A DNA stretch of 64,000 bases from Macquaria australasica (GCA_005408345.1 SEMN01000181.1:1-64000); one strand, 5' to 3'; positions 11,457-23,309 are shown, counted from the first letter of the stretch. Translations and numbers: made by a program. The notes: generated by a model not told the origin, from the sequence alone.

Positions 11457-11471
11457 CCCCCCCCCCCCCCC
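11457..11471. repeat. Poly(C) run
   Basis: A run of about 15 C on the plus strand, prone to length error in sequencing and able to form G-rich structures on the other strand. Confidence 0.9.
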
Positions 11472-11655
11472 AGACCCCCTCAGACTGTCACTGAGACAAA
11501 GGAAAGTGTTTGCACTGGTCCTTCATAAGGTGAGAGGAACATTTGTGGCCCAGTCCACACCTGTCCTCTTGTGACACTAAATGAATGAAAAGGACATGAC
11601 TTTTACTGCACCGTCCGTAACTGCAGCGTAAATTCAAACAATTTTACAACATTAC

Positions 11656-11738
11656 ATTTTTTTTATTTTATATAGCCTTTATTTAACCAGGTTTGTCCCA
11701 TTCAGATCAAGGATCTCTTTTACAGGGGAGACCTGGAC
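11656..11738 (+). repeat. Teleost CTTTATTTAACCAGGT repeat fragment
   Basis: It contains 'CCTTTATTTAACCAGGTTTG', then 'TCAGATCAAGGATCTCTTTT' and 'ACAGGGGAGACCTGG'. The order of boxes is that of a very common fish interspersed repeat. Confidence 0.75.
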
Positions 11739-11858
11739 CTGTCCTACGTTACAGCAATCTGTGTTGAGAAAGCACACACTTTTTAAAGGGACACTCATGA
11801 CGGAGCAGGGACTACTATTCAGCCTGTGAAAACAGTAGTCTAAGATGTGGCTCAGGAG

Positions 11859-12280
11859 CATAGACTGTATGTAAACATGGACAACGCGTCTCTACTTCCT
11901 CCCACTCTACAAAAATGAAGCCAAAAAACCTCAGATACAGGAGCTGCCATCTTGCGCTGGTGACGTTCTTTGGAGCCAGAGTCTGTGATCCGTGGTGGAG
12001 CCGTTGTCAATCATGACGTCACACCCTCTTTTTTATAGCATCAAATAACTAATTAAAACTTAAACATCAACATGATAAGAACTACCTGAAATGACAGAAA
12101 CCATCTTTGGGAACATTTTATTTGACGTGTACTTTGACTTTTCAGTTTGGCCCATGTCCCATCTGCTAACATGGAGGGGGCGGGCTGTACTGCAGCCAGC
12201 CACCCGGGGGGGGATCGAGATGTTTGGGCTTCACTTTTGGGGAGCTGTCATGTCGTCCATCTTCATATATTCAGTCTGTG
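11859..12280. mobile_element. MITE with ~30 bp terminal inverted repeats
   Basis: The left end reads 'CATAGACTGTATGTAAACAT' then GGACAACGCG. The reverse complement of the right end reads 'CACAGACTGAATATATGAAG', then 'ATGGACGACATGACAG'. Allowing a short gap these are matching inverted ends of about 30 bp. The 422 bp interior has no transposase, so it is nonautonomous and depends on a helper elsewhere. The frame at 12091-12291 is incidental. The family is familiar as a teleost MITE. I see no convincing target-site duplication. It sits 86 bp from a family C repeat. Confidence 0.85.
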
Positions 12281-12365
12281 CTCTGGAGTAGCTTTCCAAA
12301 GTTTGAAAAAATAACTCTGATGATGTCATTGGGTTTATTTGTGCTTGGGCTTTATCAGGAAGATA

Positions 12366-12560
12366 TGACTCACAGGAAGTAGGCTGTGGGTATAAGCCTG
12401 CCATTGGTCGACTATTTCACTTGGAATTCTCCTCCCCTTCCGCTATCTGTGTGTTAGCATTTACACACGCCCAAGACGATTGTGATTGGGTTAGGGTTGA
12501 GGCACAACGCTAAACCAAAGTGTGGAGATAGGTCTGTCTACGCCAACTGTCTATTAAAAT
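12366..12560 (-). repeat. Dispersed repeat family C, copy 2 (inverted)
   Basis: The start reads 'TGACTCACAGGAAGTAGGCT', then 'GTGGGTATAAGCC', the reverse complement of the 3' end of copy 1 at 3590-3622. 'CTATCTGTGTGTTA', 'GATTGTGATTGGGTT' and 'TAAACCAAAGTGTGGAGATA' also match copy 1 reversed. It is shorter than copy 1 because the 3420-3475 segment is missing here. Confidence 0.75.
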
Positions 12561-13340
12561 CCGGCATCTGATTTATGTGTTGTACTCTCAAGCGCCACCG
12601 TCATTACTGTGGTAACAGAACTGAATGGAACTGAACACATTCACACCGACAGTGGAAGCACAGATGTTTGGGTTAATCACGGCCAATAGTCATCCCCTCT
12701 GACAGGTGGAGGTAGTCTGTTTGAATGTGGAAGTTATTCAGTCTCACACCACTAGTCTGAAATTCGTTATAACACAGGCTTTCGAAAAAGAAATAACATT
12801 GACGTAGCACTGCTATCTGACCTCCACAGTCTGGGTGTGGAAGTGCAGTGTGGAGTATAGCTAATAAAACCCAGCAGGAATCATCATATGTGCCATTGTA
12901 ATCAGAAGGAATGCATCATTTGATTAAAATCAACACACAATACTGTAAAAGTGGAATTTCAGCTAGGACATGTAGTGCCAAGCCAGCAAAAGATATGGTG
13001 GCTCACCATCGGCCCCGTATAACCAGATTGCTCAGTCCTTTGCAGCCCCTGGTCGGCCCTTTGTTGGCAAGCCACTCAGAATGTGATGGAAACATGGGTA
13101 TTTAATAAGAAATGAGATTTAGAAAAGTAAAATAGATCATGGAGCAGAGGCTTGCGGCTTTTATTTTCTGTTTTTAGTCTTAGTTTATTTTACATTTTGT
13201 GGATTATAACCTTTATTTTAATGGTATTTGATGACTATATTTTCAACATATAACAAGTTATACGGGATATCTTGGTTTCCAAGTGAGATGCCACTGCAGT
13301 AATGGCGGCTTGTCGACTCCTGCCTACAACCCTGAGTTGT
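12561..13340. other. Noncoding stretch
   Basis: No repeat or gene recognised. A plus-strand frame at 12911-13105 has no domain and no plausible splice context. Confidence 0.4.
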
Positions 13341-13344
13341 CTGT

Positions 13345-13450
13345 ACTTTAGACTGAAAGTCACGATATCTCTGCCTCTGCTGCTTTGATTTTGATGGTTC
13401 TTTTTTAAATCTATCTCTTGTAAATCCCACAACTGGAGAGCCCCTTTAAC
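13345..13450 (+). repeat. Family B repeat fragment (3' part)
   Basis: 'CGATATCTCTGCCTCTGCTG', then a T-rich box and 'ATCTCTTGTAAATCCC' match the 3' part of the better copies at 16067-16385 and 38070-38630 ('GATTTCCATCATTCTTTTTT' and 'TCTTGTGAGTCCC'). Confidence 0.5.
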
Positions 13451-14563
13451 ATTCCCATCAGGCTATGCAGACTGTATTCATTAATCGAAGGATCCCATTC
13501 TAGTATTCTGTTGACTTTAATTACTGGAGCACTATATTGATTCAGATTCACTAGTCAATTTACTGGTTCAACCATATAACATATGAGATAGGATCTTGTG
13601 TGTTGTTCTGCAGCATCATCCCACAGTACACTGTTCAATGCTGTCAAATTTCCTCTGCTGTTTTCACGACTCACAGCCTTTTACAAAATGCTGTCTGTTC
13701 TCACTTCAAAGCTGCGTGCCAGGCTGAATAATCGCCGTATTGCTTCACGCAGCTCCCCACCCAGCCTGCTCCGTAGCACTGTGAGCTGACAGAGCCAGAG
13801 CTGAAAGCCGTAGCAGCGTTGGTATCGTGTCCAGCCTCCGTTTCAACATCTCTGTCAGAATGTTACTGACAGCTGAATCCTCATGGCAGAGAGCAGCGAC
13901 ACCCAATCAACAGTGAAGTCTGTGTAAACAGAGAGTGACCATGGCACTCTGTTGTGATGGGGTTTGTTTAGCACTTTAGCATTGCTGAAGTTAAAACTGA
14001 TTCACAGCTCAGCTGAATGGACTTTTGTACCATACCATACGCACTCTATCCTTTTGCTGTGCTGACGACAATCCAAGAAAAGTCTGGCCCTGAAGTAGAG
14101 TTTATTTTCTTTTTTCATGTAGAACCTGTGTAAAAGCTACGTGATGTTTGAACGCTATGATTTGTTGCACAGATTTGTACTTTGGGGAACATATGTAATC
14201 ATAAACTATTGATGAGCTGTGTTTCTATATTCATTATTAATTCATTCATGCATCTGCACTCGTCTGTTCCACTTTATGCAGCATTATTAATATAAGTTTC
14301 ACAATGAGATTCTGTTGATGGAGCATGTTTTTTCATTGATCCCAGGCTGCTGACTAAAATGTGAATTAATTAAATGATATAAATGAATAGAAAGTGATTG
14401 CCCTGCACCAAAATTCAGATCACAGTGGTGTTTGGTTCTCCTCACCCTGACCCTGAGCTCTCTTCATCAACCAATCAGCAAGAGTCACATCAAGGGTCCA
14501 TCAGTGTCTTTTATTGCTGTGTTTAAGGTTGTCCTGGCAACCAGCCCAGGCTTTATGTGCACA

Positions 14564-14566
<3 letters not shown>

Positions 14567-14594
<28 letters not shown>
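14567..14594. repeat. (TG)n microsatellite
   Basis: About 13 TG units, seen directly. It immediately precedes a GC-rich unique block. Confidence 0.9.
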
Positions 14595-14629
14595 ATGAGG
14601 CTAGCCCTCATGGGTGCCGGCTTCGCCCC

Positions 14630-14785
14630 TCTGCGCACCATGTGCTGCTGCTGATTAGCTCGTCTCTGAGCAGCCCGGGCTGGCAGGGGCTGTGCAGCAT
14701 CTGATAAAGCCTAATTGATACGGCCACCAAGGGAGGCCTTTGTGTGCTTTGTTGGCCCGGCAAGACACAGCAGAGTCAGACCTTG
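14630..14785. promoter_or_regulatory. Candidate conserved noncoding element
   Basis: The non-repetitive block contains 'TGCTGCTGCTGATTAGCTCG', 'GATAAAGCCTAATTGATACG' and 'GCCACCAAGGGAGGCCTTTG'. It combines TAATTG/GATTAG homeodomain cores and GATA motifs with GC-rich flanks. No frame looks protein-like. Enhancer identity is inferred from texture only. Confidence 0.3.
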
Positions 14786-15040
14786 TCAGTGTGGCCGCTT
14801 AGACAATAGGAGCAGCTGTAACTCAACTCTGAGAAGCAGCGATGATGGAGGCTAGAACCTCCCCTGCTATTGACTGACAGGGAACGAGTAAGCGTGCAGA
14901 GAAGCAGTAGGACAAGGAGGAGGTTTTGTACAAGGTTGTTTTTGGACAAACCTTTTGCCCAACAACTCCGGGAGAAGCCATGGTGTCCAGTGGCTGACAT
15001 ATTTATCCTATCAAGGCACTAGGAGCTTGGACAGACAGAG

Positions 15041-15070
15041 AGGACAGGACAGGACAGGACAGGACAGGAC
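15041..15070. repeat. (GGACA)n tandem repeat
   Basis: Six perfect pentanucleotide AGGAC units, seen directly. Confidence 0.9.
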
Positions 15071-16066
15071 TGCTCAGCATTAACAAAGGGAGCAAAGGGA
15101 TGCAGGTTCAGCCCCCTCCATGTGGCCCAGATACACACAGACAGATGCTGAGATGGGACTGTACCATGTGGGGTGTCAGTGTTGTTGCCATACAGCCTAA
15201 ACTGTGCAGGATTTGCTTTGTTCTTCTAAATGTAAGCCATTGTTTTTAAGCAAGATTTGTTTTTTCTATGGACCCCGTGCACGATGACATTTTCAATCTA
15301 AGCCTTTGTGGCTGGCTGACAAAATGTTGAAGTTCAAAGCTTTTTGTTTGGATTACTGGCAGTTCCTCTGTCTCCAGCCTCTGCATGGTTTCTATAAAAG
15401 GTAAGGTGCTATATATACAGTGTATATGTAATGACTGTTGTTTCTAAAGCTTAAAATATTGTCTTTTTCCAAACCTAGAGAAAAGACTTAAAATCCGAAT
15501 AATGCATTCTAACATTATGTCAGGGCTTTATGGTAACCCAGTGGGAATTTAATCAGCCCAGACTTTTGGTCTTCAGTGTGAACAGACTTCTTCTGCTCTC
15601 TAGTGTCGTAAAGTGTCATGTTTGAATCAGACGTGAGTGATGGACCATCACCATGTTCCAGCCCCCGTGCTGTATTTACTCCTATGTTGAGAGGGGCTGA
15701 AATGGGGCATGAGGCCCACGTGTTAGCAAGGTCAACAGGTCTGAATGAAAGAGCTATTGTTGTGGTTTGCCCCTGACAAGCACACAACACAGTATTCAGT
15801 CTATTGTGTGTGTGGTCCCACTCACAGTTATTGGCTCTGCAGCATGAGGCGAGACGTGCTCTGTTCCTATCAGTGTTGTTCCATCCAGGACTGGCGCGTC
15901 CGCAGTCTGTGTTCAATTCTTGAGATCTGATCATGTGTACATGTGTATGTACATGTGTTAGCAAATGTGAAATGGGGATATGTAACAATACAATGGTACT
16001 TACCTACATTTTAAAGTGGCACTTCACAGATGTTACACATCAAAGTTAATACAGTCAACATGGAAA
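15071..16066. other. Noncoding stretch with the longest open frame of the window
   Basis: The minus-strand frame 15988 to 15515 gives 157 codons, the longest in the window. It contains no recognisable domain, begins with His/Thr-rich sequence derived from a (TG)n-like tract, and shows no conserved motif. I treat it as chance. A short TATATA tract lies near 15412. Confidence 0.4.
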
Positions 16067-16385
16067 GTTCCACTCAGCCAGTGCAAACAGTCGTAAAATG
16101 TCTTCTGTGGCTGTGGAGGAGATCTATTAAGTCTGAAAAAATCTCAACTTGGGCTTGGAGACTACAATCTGCAGACAGGGTCAAACAAATGAAGCAATAG
16201 AGTTGCATTATGGGAAGTGTAGGATCCAGTGTTTTTGGAGCTTGACCCGTGCTAGGGGCTAAAAGTTGGGATATCCCGGTGCTGCTCTGATTTCCATCAT
16301 TCTTTTTTATATCTGTTGCTTGCGAGTCCCCCGTCATTATGGAAGTGCAATGCTAAATTCAGGGAGTACCCCTTTAAGCTTGGGC
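16067..16385 (+). repeat. Dispersed repeat family B, copy 1
   Basis: Diagnostic boxes are 'CTTGGGCTTGGAGACTACAA', 'GTTGCATTATGGGAAGTGTA' continuing GGATCCAGTGTTTTTGGA, 'TTGCGAGTCCCCC' and 'GGAAGTGCAATGCTAAATTC'. They recur in order at 38070-38630 and 62300-62600. It is about 320 bp and noncoding. From memory the 'TGTAGGATCCAGTG' box is widespread in fish genomes. Confidence 0.75.
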
Positions 16386-17214
16386 TGGGTGATGAATCGA
16401 ATTAATTATGATTCATTTGAATTTTTGTTTTTGCACAATGTGTAAAATGTAAGATAGATGAGCTGGCTACATTCGCTGTCTCAAATAACAACACTTTTCT
16501 AAATTGTGACATGTACAGTTATATTATAAGGCCAGAGTTTACGCAACTGTCGTGGGTGCAGGTGGCTAGCTGGCTATCTTGTTGCGAATAGCGGTGGCAT
16601 TACAAGATGGAAAGACAGAAATAGGACTTTGGCACACTGATTTGCATCCTTGGTTTGTGTTAGTTGATGAGATCTTATCTCTACGTCCAAAAGGTGAAGC
16701 CACGGGTGTCGACTGAACAGTGTGGATTTGTCTTCCTGCCATGTCGCCGGGTGGCTGCCGCTAGCTCGTCAGCTGCCTGGATCAGGAGGCAGAGGATGAG
16801 GGAGAAAATTATAAATTAGTGTACAGCCACTTTCTGTACAGTAATTTCAGGGAGTGAAAAGACAGGGATTTTAAGATAAAAACACTCAAAAACGATTTAT
16901 AAGAGATAAGTGAACAATTAACACAAGGACATATGATTAGAACCTGGGCATTTTATTTGATGGTGTTTTGGGGAAATTATCGATTTCCTTACTTACTTAA
17001 AATATAATTATGCCAGCTGAAGGCTGTTAAGTCATTGTTGCTCAAGACCTTCAATACAGCTGCAAAATGGTCCATTACATCAACTGAAAGCCATTAATTA
17101 CAAGAGTTTTCTATAAAAACATTTAAATGAGTTTTGCAGTGTAGGACTATACAGCCAAAATCAGTGACACACTCAGCTCGAAAGCTAATTTTAACAGATT
17201 TTCCTGGCCTGTTT
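16386..17214. other. Noncoding stretch
   Basis: AT-rich unique sequence with no recognised feature and no open frame worth recording. Confidence 0.4.
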
Positions 17215-17465
17215 GGTCTCATTTTCTCTGTGTAATGAGAAAGACACCCGTGGGGTCAGTTGAAGTGAACAAACTCTTGGTCTGGTTCAGAGAATGGTAA
17301 TCAAAAAGGGGAATATGTGATGTAGAGGGGAGCATCTCCGAGCGTGAATTGTCACACACCTCCAGGCCATATTTATTCATGAGTCCATCCCATCCCCTCA
17401 CCCTCTCCTCCACGCAGCCGTGTCTCTGGGGGGTGAAGACAAAAATGTCCCCCCACGACATGGCT
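17215..17465. promoter_or_regulatory. Candidate conserved noncoding element (weak)
   Basis: A non-repetitive stretch with 'CATATTTATTCATGAGTCCA' and a C-rich block at 17385-17415 stands out from its AT-rich surroundings. A minus-strand frame of 80 codons has no domain. Regulatory function is a guess from base composition. Confidence 0.2.
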
Positions 17466-17939
17466 TAATGCTGGTGTGTTTCCATTTAAATACCAGTCAG
17501 TGATTGGATGGTGGGGACCCATTTCATTAAGCTTGAAGATGAGCCAAACTTGTGTGGTGGGACTGGAAAGTGTTTATTTTGCGGCAGGGCTCTGTCTTTG
17601 GGAGCCAGGCGGTAATCAGCTTCAGTCTGTGCATGGGTTAGAATGAGGGTGTACACAGGACAGACCTGCTTACAATAGTGTTTGGTCCCTTCAACTGGAA
17701 AATCAACAGCAGTCAACATGCTGTATCATGCTCTTTTTTATTCATTTTTAAAGGGTCGGTTCATCAAAATTACATAATTAAGAATATGAGTACATTATTA
17801 CCTGAAGAGGTTATGTGCACTTAACAGCGTCCCATTTGTTTTGTAATATTAGACTTAGTTTTAACTCAGTCTAATTTAAACACAAACATCACTGCTTTGA
17901 TACACAAAAGCCTAATAAGCCATTCTGGTCTGTTTTTTG

Positions 17940-18195
17940 TAAGCTCTGTCATTGTTACTAGCCATGCTAGTGGCAAGGCTCTAGAGATGGCAGTGTTGGT
18001 CCACTTCGGTCCAGACTGAAATATCTCAACATGAAATTCATGGTCCCAGAGGATGAATCTCACTCACATTGGTGATCCCCTGACTTTTCCTGTAGCGCCA
18101 CCATGAGGTTGACATTTGTGGTTTTGCCACAGACAGTCCCCATCAGCTTGAACTGTAATGACTTTGGTGATCCTCTGACTTTTTATCTTGTACCA
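17940..18195 (-). repeat. Dispersed repeat family D, inverted copy
   Basis: 'TAGCCATGCTAGTGGCAAGG', 'CTCTAGAGATGGCAGTGTTG', 'GGTCCAGACTGAAATATCTC' and a repeated 'GGTGATCCCCTGAC' box are the reverse of the copy at 39805-40195. The family is a very common teleost repeat that itself contains internal subrepeats, seen here as the two 'GGTGATC' boxes about 100 bp apart. Confidence 0.8.
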
Positions 18196-18273
18196 TATTG
18201 AGGTTAAAATAATAATCTGTCTAATACTTTCATTTATGATCAGATATAATATTAACTTCTACATATACATTAT

Positions 18274-18601
18274 GCAGGGTTCATACAAAGTCTTGAAAGT
18301 TTGGAAAACGCTTAAAATTAACCGTTATGTTTTCAAGGTTTGGAATATGCTTGAATTCAAATATAATCCTTGAAAAATGCTTGAATTTCAACATAATCTG
18401 GTGTTTCATCATCTACACAATCACTCATGTAAACCAAAAAAATTTTAATATTTGAAATTAAAAGATCCCATTGTCATATTTGTTTTTTGTCTCTTGGCAT
18501 TTATAGTAACTATTTCGATGTGATGACAAAGGCTTCGAGAGTATGGAAATTTTTGGTTTAGGTACCTTGAAAGTGCTTGAATTTTAAAAAGCTGTACGAA
18601 T
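18274..18601 (+). mobile_element. hAT-like nonautonomous element, copy 1
   Basis: It begins 'CAGGGTTCATACAAAGTCTT' and ends 'AAAAAGCTGTACGA', where the expected final ACCCTG is missing. The CAGGG start and the inverted GTACGAACCCTG end seen in copy 2 are typical of hAT-superfamily short elements. The body is full of CTTGAA subrepeats. Most of the length matches copy 2 (20850-21182) closely, including 'ACATAATCTGGTGTTTCATC' and the ~25 bp after it. There is no coding sequence and no transposase. Confidence 0.75.
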
Positions 18602-18604
18602 GAA

Positions 18605-19465
18605 GAGTATAAATGGCAGTAGAAAAGATTTCTGACAAATCTTGGTCTGTATTATGATAAAAATATTATACATAAACAGATACAGGGAGTAGTTTTGCCT
18701 TACACCCCTAATATCTAGCCATGCAGATAGATTTGATTTTATTTGCCCAGCTTTAAAAATAGAGGTGTATGGAATTTTGTTCATTGGAACTACTTTCTAC
18801 CGAAGAAAACTGTTGACGGTGGATTATCCACAGTAATGAGGACTCAGTTTATGGGAAGATGTTGCTGTTGAATGATTTTAAATGTAATCTCACAATGCTG
18901 AGATAATCACAAATATCATTCCGTTCACCTCCATTGTATTGAGGTTCACGCAGACTTATGACAAACTGATATCTCAACATCCCAGCAAACAAAGTCAAAT
19001 CTACAGTATCTTAATGGTTAGACACCACTAGAGGTGAGAGAAAAGGTTGTTTTATTTGTAATATAGGTGAAGCCACCCTGTGATAGCTTCTTTGTGATTT
19101 TTCATCTTGACTCTAGTAGATCAATGACCCCATTGGTAATCTGTCAGCCCCCACTGTTTGTCTGCTAATGGATTTACCCATGTTAATAGCTGGGGTTGAG
19201 AATATTGGCTATTGTGTTGACGGGACAAGAGGAGAACCTGTGATTGTGCCATACGTAGAACTGGAATTAAGGCAATGAGGTGAAAAACTCTTCGCTAGAG
19301 CTCTACCCTCTCTGCTGTTGTGGGTCACTGGCCCACATCAAACTGTCCAAACACGGTAGTTCATCAGCGCTGAAGGCCCACGCCGTCCCCAACTCCCACC
19401 CCTTCATGATTTACACCCACTGACTCCATCCACTTTTCCCCAGGCAGACGTGACCTGAGCCCCTC
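18605..19465. other. Noncoding stretch between two hAT-like copies
   Basis: Unique AT-rich sequence. No transposase remnant is visible in the 2.2 kb between the two hAT-like copies. Confidence 0.4.
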
Positions 19466-19469
19466 CGTG

Positions 19470-19660
19470 TACTGCCGCTAACTCTTCACAGAATAATTGC
19501 ACATAAAAGTGGCTCCTTTATGCATTTCAATTCCCCACACAAAGATCGAGGCTTTGCCCTTTTTCCTCTAGGATTCATCTGATTACAGTGTTTTTATCTG
19601 AAGTTAACAGACCGAGCCACGGCCTTTAATATTCCACACTCATTGTGGACTGGAGGGAGC
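19470..19660. promoter_or_regulatory. Candidate conserved noncoding element
   Basis: A unique block with 'AATAATTGCACATAAAAGTG', 'CTTTATGCATTTCAATTCCC' (CDX/POU-like cores), 'GATTCATCTGATTACAGTGT' and 'CGGCCTTTAATATTCCACAC'. The density of homeodomain-type cores in non-repetitive sequence is enhancer-like. Conservation is untested. Confidence 0.35.
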
Positions 19661-20845
19661 AGTCTCCGCTGAGGACCAAATTCAGGAAATCAAAAGGCTT
19701 TCTAACGGCATGAAGCAGGTCCCTGGTCTTTCACAGACTGATCCCAGCGCTCTTTACAAATGCAGATGAATCTTAGATGAATCTCCAGAGGCTTTCAGGA
19801 TTCACACCAGCTCATCCAAATAATGGGAATGAACTTAATTTGTTTTTCATGCTCAGAGAAGGCCACTGCATAACAGGTTTGATAACAGGATGCAGTAGTA
19901 GCTTGGTCTAGTGAATTGTTGAATGTGAAATGTTGTGTTAAAAAGACTGTGGCACCTTTTAATAGAGTGCTAATTGCATTCATTTATGGGCCAAACCGAG
20001 CGCAGGCCTGTGAATGTGTTGGTCCTCAGAGCATGCACTGACACTGAGCTCTGCCATATTCTGCCAGCAGCTCGTTCACACTGAATGCTGCAGGGTGCTC
20101 AGCCTGCTGGTGGCAGATATGCCTTGTAGCGGTCAGTGTGATATCAGCCACCCTCTGTGTGATTTTCTTCATGCTGTGAAATGGAAACATCCAAGTCTGA
20201 AGTCCCTGTCAAATCGATCTGCTGTGTGAATGTGTACAAGCGTGGCACTGCAACCCGGAGCCGCAGTCACTGTAAATCAGAGCTTGTGTCATGGAGCAGA
20301 GTGATAGTGATGCTCCCTTTGTTGATTAGTCCCTAAGTATTAATTATATATGCCGTATTTCATCTGCTTTCGATCTTGTTTCTGTATTCAGACAAACTGT
20401 AGGCAACAGAGAATTCAGTTCTGTGATATTTTACCACATTACTGACTGTAGTCTTCCTAACTGCTAATAGCTGACCCTGCCGGGAGAGTGGCGGTCAATG
20501 AGAGACATACAGGCAGACGAACAGAGAGACTGACAGACAGAGAAATGTTTGGCAGCTGCTCAGAGGAAGGCCACAGATGCCAACAGGGAGTGAAAATACT
20601 TGGCTATTCTTAAACGTCTAAAATAACAAAGGCAAACTTCTCACATGGTCACTGTAAGGATTTGCATTACTTTGTGTCAGCATAGCCTTTACATGCAGCT
20701 AAAGTTTGTTTGGGACATTTGGTATGCCCAACAATCAGGACTGAGGAAGCAACATAAAGTATCAGTTGGCAGGCAAAATGTTACTAAATGTTATGTTACC
20801 CACATGGACACACTGACCGCAAATATATTGTAAACTAAACTAATT
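19661..20845. other. Noncoding stretch
   Basis: No recognisable gene or repeat. Frames at 19795-19983, 20014-20229 and 20645-20833 are short and domain-free. Confidence 0.4.
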
Positions 20846-20849
20846 CGTA

Positions 20850-21182
20850 CAAAGTCTTGAAAGTTTGGAAAATGCTTAATTTTAACCGTTATGTTTTCAA
20901 GGTTAGGAATATGCTTGAATTCAAATATACTCCTTGAAAAATGCTTGATTTTCAACATAATCTGGTGTTTCATCATCTACACAATCACTCATGTAAACCA
21001 GAAATCTTTTAATATTTGCAATGAAATGATCATGTCGTGATATTTGTTTGTTGACTCCTGGCATTTTACAAACAATTTAGTGATGATAAAGGCTTCGAGA
21101 GTCTGGAAATTTTTGGTTTAGGTACTTCGAAAGTGCTTGAAAAGTGCTTGAACTTTACTCTTAAAAAGCTGTACGAACCCTG
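20850..21182 (+). mobile_element. hAT-like nonautonomous element, copy 2
   Basis: It starts 'ATTCGTACAAAGTCTTGAAA' (the expected CAGGG tip is replaced) and ends 'AGCTGTACGAACCCTG', an intact terminal inverted repeat. Relative to copy 1 it carries an extra 'AAAGTGCTTGAAAAGTGCTT' subrepeat near the 3' end and is otherwise closely similar along its length. It lies in the same orientation 2.25 kb downstream of the end of copy 1. No clear 8 bp target-site duplication can be seen. Confidence 0.75.
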
Positions 21183-21232
21183 TAATGAGAACCAATTGGG
21201 AACAAAATGTCATACACTATAACCTTAGTGAG

Positions 21233-21472
21233 GCCAGTGGTGAAAGGTTTACTCAAGTACTGTATAGTTATTGTGTAATTGTGTACTTTACTTGAGAAAT
21301 TCCATTTTATGCTACATTTTAATTGTACTCAAAGGGAAATATTGTAGTTTTCCTCCACTACAGTTATTTGGCAGCAATAGTTACTATCCAGATTCAGATT
21401 TTACATACAAAAGTAAAACACTGTGCTAATGTTCCTTTTCTTGAGTGAAGGATCTGAGTACTTCTTCCACAA
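21233..21472. repeat. MITE-like repeat family G, copy 2
   Basis: The left end 'CAGTGGTGAAAGGTTTACTC' and the reverse of the right end 'TGTGGAAGAAGTACTCAGAT' form imperfect inverted termini. The interior includes 'TACTTTACTTGAGAAATTCC' and 'GATTTTACATACAAAAGTAA'. It is the shorter and more typical of the two copies of this common teleost element. Confidence 0.75.
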
Positions 21473-21479
21473 CTTTATG

Positions 21480-23305
21480 GAAACATGCAAACCATAACCT
21501 GACATCGCCAGACCAATACAACACGAGCTCGCAGATTCATCTGTTTCCCAGGCTATGTAAACTGGTGATGACTGCTGTGAAGAAAGAAAGACAAATCCGT
21601 GGCCAGATCCATGGGCAACAACAACATCAAAACTATTAATATTTATAATAACAATAATTATTTCTTGGGCCAGAACTCAAGTAGCCTGACCCACTATGCT
21701 TTGCATGAGCCTGATTACCCTGCAAATGGAATATCCGAATGTAAGCTCTCAATAGTCGTTCTGTCGAGCATGAATCCAAAGTAATGAGAGCGTCTTTCAA
21801 CTCTTTAGTCTCATCTAGTGACTTCAACATACCCATCTCGATGTAGCATCCTCAGTTGCAGTGCAGTGGTAGTGAACAGTGACTGGGATCCTGACGGCCA
21901 ATCAGACTGCAGACATCTGTGATTAGTGCTAGTAATCTGGAGCCATAACACAGAACACAGACTGCTAATGAAGACCGCTGCTCCTTTCTTTCAGCTTATA
22001 GCAGAGGATCTTCAGGGTGCACAGCTGTTCACTTTCAACACTTGGCACAGTCTGCTTCACTCACCAACATAGTTTTTCTTTTCCACACACATCACACATT
22101 TCACATCTCCCAAGTTAACTGAACTTTTACTTTACATTCCACTCTGTTGACTCAGGGAGATGAATGTAATCCTCACTCTGCCTGTGATGTTTTATTCTCC
22201 ACTTTGTTTTGAAATGGTTGATGAGTGACGCATCAAAGTGCGTATCCAAAACCTACTGCCCCCATTCAGCAGCACTGTGTTTCACACCCCCTAGGTGAGA
22301 TACCATCTATTGAGAGTTTGTGAAGAAAAGGTGAGACCTGACACTACAGGAGTGGTAGAATAAGAAGAAACAATAATCAGACCTCTACTCCTCCTGTACA
22401 GGGCCACAGAGATGATTTAGGTGGCAGCAGTAAGTGATAGGCTGCTGAGGAAGGGGCTGTAGTCGGCTGCTGGAATGCGAACATGCACTAGCGTTACACA
22501 CTGAACTAAGGAGGGTCCCTGTCGGGTCCACTCTGCAGCTGGCCTTACTTGGTAATGCTGGATATGTCTCTGCTTTCCTCAGACAAGAGCAGCTTGCTGT
22601 GTCTACTTCTACAAAGGCTGAGTAAAAGAAAAGGGGAAGTGAAAAGGAGCAGTGACTGAAGTCACCCAAACTCCAGGAAGGAGAATTAGTCATTTTTCCT
22701 CAGGAGCAAGAAAATACTAGTACATGTGTTGTGGTCTAGTGAAGAGAGAGGGAAGGAGTGGCATGGGTGGATGCTGGAAGGAGGACTGCTGCTCCTCTCT
22801 CATGCAGACTCTTTTCAGCCCCGAGTTGCCTAAAAATATTTGGGTCTTTTTTACCTCTCGGCCTCTCATCAGAGAACGTGTCCAATCCAAATCTCAAGTT
22901 TCCAGCCTGACGATGTCAGGGGCATGTGGGATCTAATGTGGAAGTACTGCATTTCAGTGCGGACGATAAGGTAGGGGAATCCTGTTACAGAGCTCCAAAG
23001 CATGATGGTGCACTGCTGGGAAAGCCATCAGGCTAATGCTGCTCCGTGTGCTGGGGGAATACTCTTTCTGGTTTTATTATATTTGGACACCTGTACTAGA
23101 TCTGGAGCCGGCACGCAGCATTTCTTACATGGAATACTTGCAAAATAAGTCAGGTTAAAACATGATAAGACATGGTTATTTTTAACTGACTGTTAAAAGT
23201 TTTTGCTCATTTGTATGACAGCTGTGATATAGATCATCATTTTATGGGTCAAGATCAAATCTGAAAAGGTGTGTCAATCAGTTTTGATTGCAGCAGCAAC
23301 GTCTG
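21480..23305. other. Noncoding stretch
   Basis: About 1.8 kb without a recognised gene or repeat. A 102-codon minus-strand frame (22693 to 22385) is Ser/Cys-rich and domain-free. Confidence 0.4.
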
Positions 23306-23309
23306 CCAA

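Noticed and set aside
15515..15988. 157-codon minus-strand open frame, the longest in the window
   Set aside because: No recognisable domain, His/Thr-rich start derived from a TG-like tract, no splice or promoter context. Expected by chance in 64 kb.
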